Part shown: positions 8,058-14,311 of the stretch, piece after piece
Numbering within the stretch: position 1 is the first letter of the stretch
Layout: each line of letters starts with the position of its first letter
Source: an uncultured bacterium
GTDB taxonomy: Bacteria; Patescibacteriota; Gracilibacteria; Absconditabacterales; Absconditicoccaceae
Direction of reading: 5' to 3'
Assembly: GCA_937906635.1 (NCBI GenBank)
Contig: CALCYP010000109.1
Span: 1-14,311, forward strand
Length of the DNA stretch: 14,311 bases
Made by a program: the position numbers and the translations under genes
The notes under the pieces: model-generated
What the model was told of the DNA's origin: nothing
The model's input: the letters and a program-made list of their open reading frames with translations, nothing else
The model's database searches: none

Positions 8058-8087
8058 GCTATTAGCTAATAGCTATTGGCTAATAGC
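8058..8087 (+). repeat. GCTATTAGCTAATAGC palindrome and near-copy
   Basis: GCTATTAGCTAATAGC (8058-8073) is a perfect 16-base palindrome. It overlaps GCTATTGGCTAATAGC (8072-8087), which differs by one base that still allows a G-U pair. The same unit family fills 3401-3477 between tsf and the S6-S18 gene, so this is an interspersed intergenic repeat rather than part of a gene. Confidence 0.75.
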
Positions 8088-8100
8088 TTCGCGGAGCGAA
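8088..8100 (+). other. Small GC-rich hairpin before rpoC
   Basis: TTCGC (8088-8092), GGA, GCGAA (8096-8100) form a 5-bp stem, an unusually GC-rich patch for this genome. It is the last of four consecutive hairpins between rpoB and rpoC; bases 8101-8130 after it are AT-rich without a ribosome binding site. Confidence 0.45.
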
Positions 8101-8130
8101 AATATTTATATTCAAATAAAATTATTTCTC

Positions 8131-11100
8131 ATGCAAAAATCTAAATTTGATTGAATAGTTGTTACACTTGCATCAGTGGATGATATTTCAAAGCGATCTC
8201 ACTGAGCTGTTGACAATCCAGATACAGTAAATTATAGGACTGGTAGACCAAAGCAGCATTGATTATTTTGTGAAACGATTTTCTGACCTGTAAAAAATTA
8301 TGAATGTAGTTGTGGTAAATATAAATGAGTAAGGTATAAATGAATTGTATGTGAAAGATGTGGAGTAGAAGTGACAAGTTCAAGAGTTAGGAGATCGAGG
8401 ATGTGACACATAGATTTAGCATCTCCAGTAATACATGCTTGGTATAAATCAAGTCCAACCGGATGAATTCATCAATTGTTACAATTGTCTTCAAATGAAA
8501 TTGATAGGATTTTGACATTTGTAAAATATGCAATTCCGACGAATATCTCAGAAGAACAGAAAAAACAATTGATAGATGAACTGGAAAAAACACTTCAAGA
8601 AAGATTAGCAGAATTAGATCAATTGTATAATACAGAAAAAGAAGAAGCAAAAGATAATTCAAAGAAATTAAAAGAAGTAGAAAAATTGTATGAAGAAAAC
8701 AAGACAAAATTGGAGACAGAGTTTAATAGATTGAAATCAATAGTTTCTGATTTGCATTTCTCTTCTACAATTCTTGAGAGCGATTATAGAAATGTATTTT
8801 ACAAATATTCAAATATCGTAAAATTTGTATCAGGTCCTGAGTGAATTTTGGAAATGTTAAAGAGTATTGATGTAAAAAAAGAAATAAAAGAAAGATTAGA
8901 GGAATATTCTCATCTAAAATCTGCAGAACAAAAGAAAAAATTGATGTGATTGATTAAATTATTGATCAACTTATATGTATCAGGAGTAAAACCAGAAAAT
9001 ATGGTAATTAGAAAATTACCAGTTATTCCACCTGATTTGAGACCAGTTGTCCAGCTTGATGGATGAAAATTTGCATCATCGGATGTAAACTTGTATTACA
9101 GGAGAGTACTGATGAGAAATATCAGGCTTAGAAAAATGATACAAGTATGAATGCCCGATGTGGTAAAGAAAAATGAAATAAGATTGTTACAAGAATCGGT
9201 AAACAATTTGTTAGTTTGAGAAAGATGAGGGGCAGCTAAATGATGAGCATGAATCAAAGTATTCAAATCTTTGTCAGATATGCTTTCATGAAAAGAGTGA
9301 ATATTTAGGAAAAATTTGCTTTGAAAGAGAGTAGACTACTCATGAAGGTCTATCATTACTGTTTGACCAAGTTTGAGATTGGATGAATGTGGATTACCAA
9401 TTTACATCGCTGTAAAGATGTTTACACCATTCATTATCGGAAAGCTTATCGACAAAAAGATAGTTTATACTCCAAAACAAGCAGAAAAATTGATTAAAGA
9501 AGAAGCTCCAATAGCTTTGAAATTCTTGGAAGAAGTAATAAAAGATAAATATGTTCTTTTAAATCGTGCTCCTACATTGCATAGATTGTCAATCGAAGCA
9601 TTCAAAATTAAATTGATGCCATGAAAGACAATTAGACTTCATCCATTGGTTTGTCCAGCTTTCAATGCCGATTTCGATTGAGATCAGATGGCAGTACATC
9701 TTCCACTATCAGATGAAGCTCAAAAAGAAGCTAGAGAAATCATAGCTTCAGACAAAAATATTTTGAGACCAGGATCTTGAGAACCGACAATCACTCATTC
9801 TCAAGATATGGTATTGTGACTATATTATCTTACAGATTGCTTTGACAAGAGATATCCTGATTTTGATTCAGAGGATGAATGGGCAGAAAAAACTCCTATC
9901 GTTTGATATTTTGAATCAATTGAGGATGTCTTGAAAGCATTTGGAAATTGAGACTTAGTAGAGAAAGATAAAATAGTTTTGAAATTCAAATGAGAAGCAT
10001 TGAAAACTACAGTCGGTAGAGTAATTTTCAATTCAATCTTGCCAGAAGATTTACAATTCTGTGGAAATATTTGAGAATACAAATGAACAAGAGTAAAACA
10101 AGGAAAGAAAGAATTAAAACAATTATTGAGTGTGATATTTGATAAATATGATATGGCAACCACAGTAAAAATAGCCGATGATATCAAAGATCTTTGATTT
10201 AAATACTCTACATGGGCTGCTAATTCAATCAATATCACAGACATGAAAATCCCAGCTGAAAAAGAATGAATCATTAAACTTTGAGAAGACGCTGCAAATG
10301 AAATTTACAAATACTACTTCAAATGATTCTTCTCTGATTCAGAGAAACATAGATTAGTAATCGATGTTTGGACGAAAGTAAAGAAAGATGTAGAGGATAA
10401 CTTGAAATGAATTATCAGACCAGGAAACGATTTGTATAGTATGGTAGATTCATGAGCTAGATGATCACAGACTCACATGACTCAAATATCTGGTATGAAG
10501 TGATTGGTAGTAGATCCAAAATGAGAAATTATTGAACTCCCTATCAAATGAAGTTTCGTAGAATGATTGAAACCGACTGAATACTTTATTTCAGCTCACT
10601 CATGAAGAAAAGGAAAGGCCGATACAGCCTTGAGGACAGCTGAATCATGATATTTGACGAGAAAACTTTGTGATTCATCTCAAGAAGTGGTCGTAAGGAC
10701 AGATGATTGTGGGACAGATAAATCAATATATCTTAGCAAGAGTGAAGCAGAAATTATATGAGAGCACGAATTTGCTGATAGATTGACATGAAGAGTTCTC
10801 GCAAAAGAAATTAGGTGAACTGTCGATGGAGTTGAGATGTTTATCAATAAATGAGAAATGATTGATAAATGAAATATCTGAACATTAAAGGAATTGATGT
10901 TTAAATGAGAAGTGGAATGAGATGGAGTATACTTTAGATCTCCATTGACTTGTATGACTCCAAGTGGAGTTTGCCAAAAATGTTATGGAATGGATTTGGC
11001 CACAAGATGTCTGGTAGAAGTATGAGTTCCAGTATGAATTATTGCCGCTCAATCAATTTGAGAGCCAGCTACACAGCTTACGATGCAGACTTTCCACCAT

Positions 11101-12000
11101 GGATGAGTCGCTGGATGAGAGGATATGTCTCAAGGTATTGATAGAATTAAGCAATTATTCGAAATTAGAGCTCCAAAGAAATCTGCTGTCGTTGCTCCAT
11201 TTGATGGAACTGTGACATTCTCAGAAAAATGAGCAGACAAATATATAAATGTAGTATCAGACTTCCAAAAGAAACCATACATATTAAAAGATGATTATGA
11301 AATCACAGTAAAAAAATGAGACTTTTTGAAAAAATGAGCAGAATTTGCTTCAAAATGATCAAGTAAACAAAAAGTTCAAGAAGAGTGAACAGTATTGGAA
11401 TTAAAGAAAGATGGTATTATTCTTTGAATAAAAAATACATCAAAGAAATCCTACAAATGATTGTCGTTGGCAAAGGGTATATGAGAATGAACTTATGTTT
11501 ACAAATGACAGATTTTGACTAATTGAGCATTAGATATTGCAGAATACAAGGATATTGTATGAGATCTCGAAGCTCAAAAATATATTATCAAAGAAGTAAA
11601 GAAAGTATATTCAGATCAGTGACAATGACTAAACGATAGACATATCGAAGTTGTCGTAAAACAATTGTTCTCAAAGGTATTTATAGAGAAGCCAGGAGAA
11701 TCTGGATTTATACCATGAACATATGTAAAATATGAAGATTTCATAAAGATAAACAAAGAATTGGAAGCAGCAGGAAAAATCCAAGCAGAGTGAAAGAGGT
11801 TGGCTTTGTGATTGACGAGCATCGCAAAAGAGACAGATTCTTGGCTATCTGCAGCATCATTCCAAGAAACTATCAGAGTAATGGTTTGAGCTTCATTGAG
11901 ATGAGCAGTAGATACACTATCTGACTTGAAATCAAACGTTATTATCTGAAGATTGTTACCAGTTTGAGAAGTTTACAAGAAAGAGCATTGATATGAATAA
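8131..12000 (+). CDS. rpoC: DNA-directed RNA polymerase subunit beta'
   Basis: The 1289-residue beta' subunit carries the catalytic Mg site. Landmarks: N-terminal VVTLASVDDISK with CGA at residue 22, NPDTVNYRTGRP, and zinc site Cys59, 61, 74, 77; a Lys/Glu-rich insertion, probably coiled coil (about 145-205); LPVIPPDLRPVVQLDGGKFA; NLLGKRVDYSGRSIITVGPSL; LLNRAPTLHR; catalytic NADFDGDQM (512-520; Asp514, 516, 518) with Gly517 encoded by UGA (9679-9681). Then follow GARGSQTHMTQISGMKG, GYLTRKLCDSSQE (840-852), the second zinc site Cys860, 941, 948, 951, and the trigger-loop region QSIGEPATQLTMQTFHHGG (974-992), where Gln986 replaces the usual Arg. The C-terminus holds DSWLSAASFQET, LRGAVDTLSDLKSNVIIGRLLPVG. 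All essential acidic residues and both zinc sites are intact. It is probably co-transcribed with rpoB. Confidence 0.99.
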
Positions 12001-12021
12001 AAATAAAAAAATCAATTCTCC

Positions 12022-12049
12022 TTGACAATAAGTGGCAAATCTATATAAC
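12022..12049 (+). promoter_or_regulatory. Strong promoter for rpmA-rpmF-nusB
   Basis: A perfect TTGACA (12022-12027) is followed after 16 bases by TATAAC (12044-12049). It lies 22 bases after the rpoC UAA and starts a transcript near 12056, about 30 bases before rpmA. I see no clear terminator between rpoC and this promoter, so read-through from rpoC is also likely. Confidence 0.75.
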
Positions 12050-12086
12050 AAACAACTGTTAAAATTTATTAATTAATGTATTTATT

Positions 12087-12581
12087 ATGGCTCATAAGAA
12101 GGCTGCATGATCAGCAAAAAACCTAAGAGATTCACAACCAAAGTTTAGAGGTGTCAAAATATTTGGATGACAGATAGCAAAAGCTTGAAATATCATCGTA
12201 AGACAATGTGGAAATAAATATGAAGCATGAAAAAATGTTTACGTTTCAAATGATTTTTCAATCCATGCTAGTGTAGATGGTGTTGTTAGATTTTCAAAGA
12301 CAAATAAAGTTAGATTTGACTGAAGAAAGTATTTGAAGACTGTAGTAAATGTGGATCCTTGTGATATCACACCAAAAGCAAAAGCTCCAAAAACTCCAAA
12401 AGCAAATAAAGAAACAGCTGCAAAAATTGAAAAACCAGTAGAAAAAGTTGTAGAAAAAGTTGAGAAAAAGGCACCAGCTGCTAAAAAAACAGCAGAAAAG
12501 ACACCTGCTGCAAAAAAAGAAACTACAGCAAAAAAAGCTCCAGCAGCGAAAAAATCAGCATCAAAAAAGGTTGAAAAATAA
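12087..12581 (+). CDS. rpmA: 50S ribosomal protein L27 with long Lys/Ala-rich C-terminal tail
   Basis: L27 reaches the peptidyl-transferase centre with its flexible N-terminus. Residues 1-90 are L27: MAHKKAAGSAKNLRDSQPK, GVKIFGGQIAKAGNIIVRQ, then G-K-N-V, SIHASVDGVVRF and RKYLKTVVNV. Position 7 is Ala where AGGS is usual. The start is direct MAHKK, with no Firmicutes-type cleaved extension. Residues about 95-164 form an extra low-complexity tail, with three 11-residue units at 127-159 (KKAPAAKKTAE, KTPAAKKETTA, KKAPAAKKSAS) ending KKVEK, resembling histone H1-type tails. Typical L27 is about 85-95 residues, so this is nearly double. The tail has no UGA and is in frame with the core, with UAA at 12579. 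L21, its usual upstream partner, is absent. The gene follows a strong promoter and precedes rpmF by 33 bases. Confidence 0.95.
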
Positions 12582-12614
12582 TTTATTAATATTTATCATT
12601 TAGATTAAATTAAA

Positions 12615-12848
12615 ATGGCAGGAATAGGACCAAGAAAAAAAATATCAGTACACAAGAGTAATCAAAGACATTCTACATGGGAAAGATTAACTTTGAAAGA
12701 TTTGTCTACAAAATACAATGTGACAAAATGTACAAATTGTGGAAAAGCGAAATTGTCCCACAGAGTATGTCCAAATTGTGGATATTACAAAGGAAAACAA
12801 GTTATTACTATCAAAACAAAATCAAGCGATAAAGTTGTTGAAGCTTAG
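12615..12848 (+). CDS. rpmF: 50S ribosomal protein L32, zinc-binding form
   Basis: The 77-residue product shows the L32 zinc ribbon CTNCGKAKLSHRVCPNCGYYKG (Cys39, Cys42, Cys52, Cys55), preceded by a basic segment RKKISVHKSNQRHSTW that matches the family's K.r.skSr...rrsh. The N-terminus MAGIGPRKK replaces the usual MAVPKRK. All glycines are GGN; there is no UGA, one of few genes here intact under the standard code. The ATG is preceded by AT-rich sequence only. The gene is 26 bases upstream of the nusB ATG, without a clear terminator between, so the two are probably one transcript. Having all four cysteines, it is the zinc-dependent paralogue type. Confidence 0.96.
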   Translation: MAGIGPRKKISVHKSNQRHSTWERLTLKDLSTKYNVTKCTNCGKAKLSHRVCPNCGYYKGKQVITIKTKSSDKVVEA

Positions 12849-12874
12849 TCTTTATCAATTAATTTGATTAGTTT

Positions 12875-13420
12875 ATGAAGGTCTGAAATAGGATAAATGC
12901 GAGAAAAGTGGTGCTGAGTTATTTCTATCAGCGCTGCTTTTTTTATAATTTATGAAAACAAGATAAAGTTTTATCCGATATTTTATCTGTAGAAAATATT
13001 TTTCAATCAAATACGGAAGAGTTTGAAAAAAATAAGGAAGAAATTAAACAAAAGATTCAAGATCAGTTATGTGTTTCAAACGATGAAAATTTTGAGTATT
13101 TTGTGAAAATTTTTTTCGATAAACGAGATGTAGAAGAAATTGATATGGATTATGTGATGCAAGTCGGTTGAGCATACGAAAAGTATTTGCAAGAAGCTAT
13201 TGATTGTATCAATAAGCATACACAGAGCTTCACATTTCAAGAAATGAATACGATGAATCAAGCTTTATTCATACTATGATATGTAGAGCGGAAAGTACTT
13301 GATACACCAAAAGAAATACTTCTCAATGAACTTGTTGAATTAGCGAAAAGATACGATGATGACTGATCTCCAAGATTGATAAATGGAATAATGCACAAAA
13401 TTTTTAATAATATAGAATAA
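12875..13420 (+). CDS. nusB: Transcription antitermination factor NusB
   Basis: NusB binds BoxA RNA with S10 (NusE) and supports rRNA antitermination. The 181-residue frame carries the N-terminal family pattern NRINARKVVLSYFYQ (5-19, compare R..AR..alqaLYq) and the C-terminal signature TPKEILLNELVELAKRY (144-160) then SPRLINGIMHKIF (165-177), matching the family's P.kvaINEaVeLAK....s.kFVNGvLdki. The middle (about 27-95) is lengthened relative to the usual 140-150 residues. UGA encodes Gly4, 27, 99, 135 and 164. ATG 12875 is required for the N-terminal helix; the later ATG 12952 is out of frame and hits UAA after four codons. A terminator-like hairpin lies inside codons 12-24. One CGA (residue 84) and one CGG (residue 139) are of uncertain meaning. 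Confidence 0.9.
12907..12944 (+). terminator. Terminator-like hairpin inside the 5' end of nusB
   Basis: AGTGGTGCTGA (12907-12917), loop of 10, TCAGCGCTGCT (12928-12938) form a continuous 11-bp stem in RNA, with G-U pairs, followed by seven T (12938-12944). This is a full intrinsic-terminator architecture, yet it lies within nusB codons 11-24. The codons building it (GTG GTG CTG, CAG CGC TGC) differ from the AT-rich choices elsewhere. Functional premature termination is inferred. Confidence 0.6.
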
Positions 13421-13440
13421 AAGATTTAATTGAAACAATA

Positions 13441-13478
13441 AAATAGCAGTAAAAGCACATAGTACCTGCTATTTTTTT
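13441..13478 (+). terminator. Intrinsic terminator after nusB
   Basis: AAATAGCAG (13441-13449), a 16-base loop, CTGCTATTT (13466-13474), continuing into seven T (13472-13478). It lies 20 bases after the nusB UAA and closes the rpmA-rpmF-nusB unit before the next promoter. Confidence 0.8.
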
Positions 13479-13505
13479 ATTTTTACTAAAAAAGTCCTCA
13501 AAAAT

Positions 13506-13534
13506 TTGCATAATTTTTCAATTTCGATTATAAT
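13506..13534 (+). promoter_or_regulatory. Near-consensus promoter for the ATPase gene
   Basis: TTGCAT (13506-13511) and a perfect TATAAT (13529-13534) are 17 bases apart, the ideal spacing. Transcription would start near 13541, about 23 bases before the ATG. With the terminator before it, this makes the ATPase gene a separate unit. Confidence 0.75.
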
Positions 13535-13563
13535 AGTGTGTATTTATATTATAATTTACTATT

Positions 13564-14311
13564 ATGACAAAAATTACAGCAAATCAAATTCATGAATTAT
13601 ACGGAGAATTTGATAATAAATGAAGAAAAAAATTAAAAAGTATTTCAGATGCTGGAGAATATCGTAAACTTCAACATGCTGATATCCAGAATATGAGTGA
13701 TCGTGAATTAATGGATTTGTTTTTGAGACATTCAGAAGTGCAAAATGATGATGCACAAGCTATAAAGGAAAATATTATAGATTTGTTTTCAGAACCTAAT
13801 TCTGTATGACAACTTAGACAGATGCTGATAGACAATCAGTGAGATGTAAATCATATTTTAGTATGATACAAGAAACTGGCAAAAATAAAAAAAATTGAGA
13901 GAGAAATAGAAAATTTGGAAAAACAAAAAAATGAGATAAATTTACAATTATATTGTAGTGGAAAAACTATAAGGACAGCCAGCGATACAAAAATAGATAG
14001 AGTACACAAGTTGGAAAATAAAATAAAAAGTAAACAAAAAGAAAAAGAAAGTTTACTACAAACAAAAGAAGTCGTAGCAGCATATGAGTTACATAAGCTT
14101 TGTTGATATTATGATTTGCTTGTGACTGAAGCTAAGGTCAATTATACACCAATGGTATATACACCATCATTTAAAGAAAAAAGAGATAAAATTAGAGAAA
14201 TGATGTTAGATGGACAAAATATTTTGCTTACATGACCAGTAGGTACATGAAAGACCAGACTTGCAATAGATATATACAAGGAAATTTTGGAAGAGAAAAA
14301 GAAAAATAGAG
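13564..14311 (+). CDS. Walker A ATPase with coiled-coil N-terminus, truncated by the window edge
   Basis: The first 249 residues are visible; the gene runs off the end. Residues 1-100 are soluble, mostly helical and charged, with no family I recognise. Residues about 102-165 (KKLAKIKKIEREIENLEKQ onward, with heptad-like Leu/Ile spacing and KENKIKSKQKEKESLL-type sequence) look like a coiled coil. Then FKEKRDKIREMMLDGQNILLTG leads to the P-loop GPVGTGKT (224-231, Lys230-Thr231), typical of AAA+ or MoxR-like ATPases. Both flanking glycines of this motif, 224 and 229, are UGA (14233-14235, 14248-14250), further proof of the code. Walker B, sensor and arginine-finger residues lie outside the window, so the family and role remain open. 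It has its own promoter and is not part of the ribosomal unit. Confidence 0.85.

Noticed and set aside
9679..9681. UGA as selenocysteine or Trp
   Set aside because: The position is the invariant Gly of NADFDGD. UGA is too frequent for selenocysteine, and TGG already serves conserved Trp positions.
10950..11141. 63-residue + strand frame inside rpoC
   Set aside because: Out of frame with rpoC across its second zinc site and trigger loop, where the rpoC frame is perfectly conserved.
12076..12089. ATG at 12076 as start of rpmA
   Set aside because: It is in another frame; the conserved MAHKK begins at 12087.
12854..12868. ATCAA/TTGAT hairpin after rpmF as a terminator
   Set aside because: A 5-bp AT stem without a proper T-run is too weak to support in this base composition.
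12907..12945. Intergenic terminator of rpmF with the next gene starting at ATG 12952
   Set aside because: ATG 12952 meets UAA after four codons. The frame from ATG 12875 gives the proper NusB N-terminal helix straight through the hairpin, so the element lies inside nusB.

Overview
The window is a stretch of an AT-rich bacterial genome (roughly one-third G+C by eye) in which every gene lies on the + strand and UGA is read as glycine (NCBI code 25). In-frame UGA falls on invariant glycines: Gly517 of the RpoC NADFDGD active-site motif, the Gly of RpoB HGNKG, and two Walker A glycines of the last gene. All twelve complete genes end in UAA (7) or UAG (5), never UGA. Code 25 is known from the candidate phyla Absconditabacteria (SR1) and Gracilibacteria (BD1-5). 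A CGA codon at the near-invariant Trp of the RpoC N-terminus hints at a second reassignment (CGA/CGG to Trp), which I recall being reported for Absconditabacterales. That would favour Absconditabacteria.

Layout. 1-235: end of an upstream unit, a promoter and a ribosomal protein L10 leader with an attenuator-like hairpin. 236-4298: rplJ (L10), rplL (L7/L12), rpsB (S2), a small membrane protein, tsf (EF-Ts), a single reading frame fusing S6 to S18, and rpmH (L34), closed by an intrinsic terminator at about 4314-4336. 4399-12000: rpoB and rpoC, separated by a 96-base spacer full of hairpins. 12022-13420: a strong promoter, then rpmA (L27 with a long Lys/Ala-rich tail), rpmF (L32) and nusB, ending in a terminator. 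13506 onward: a near-consensus promoter and the first 249 codons of a Walker A ATPase cut off by the window edge.

The window is a compact gene-expression locus: stalk proteins of the large subunit, small-subunit proteins, an elongation factor, the two catalytic RNA polymerase subunits and an antitermination factor. In most bacteria rplJ-rplL-rpoB-rpoC are contiguous, while rpsB-tsf, rpsF-(ssb)-rpsR, rpmH and nusB lie elsewhere. No Shine-Dalgarno sequence is visible before any gene.

The points most worth attention are the S6-S18 fusion whose junction holds a UGA, the possible CGA/CGG reassignment, a terminator-like hairpin inside the nusB coding sequence built from codons the genome otherwise avoids, and an Arg-to-Gln change in the RpoC trigger loop. 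A standard-code gene finder would shred nearly every gene here.
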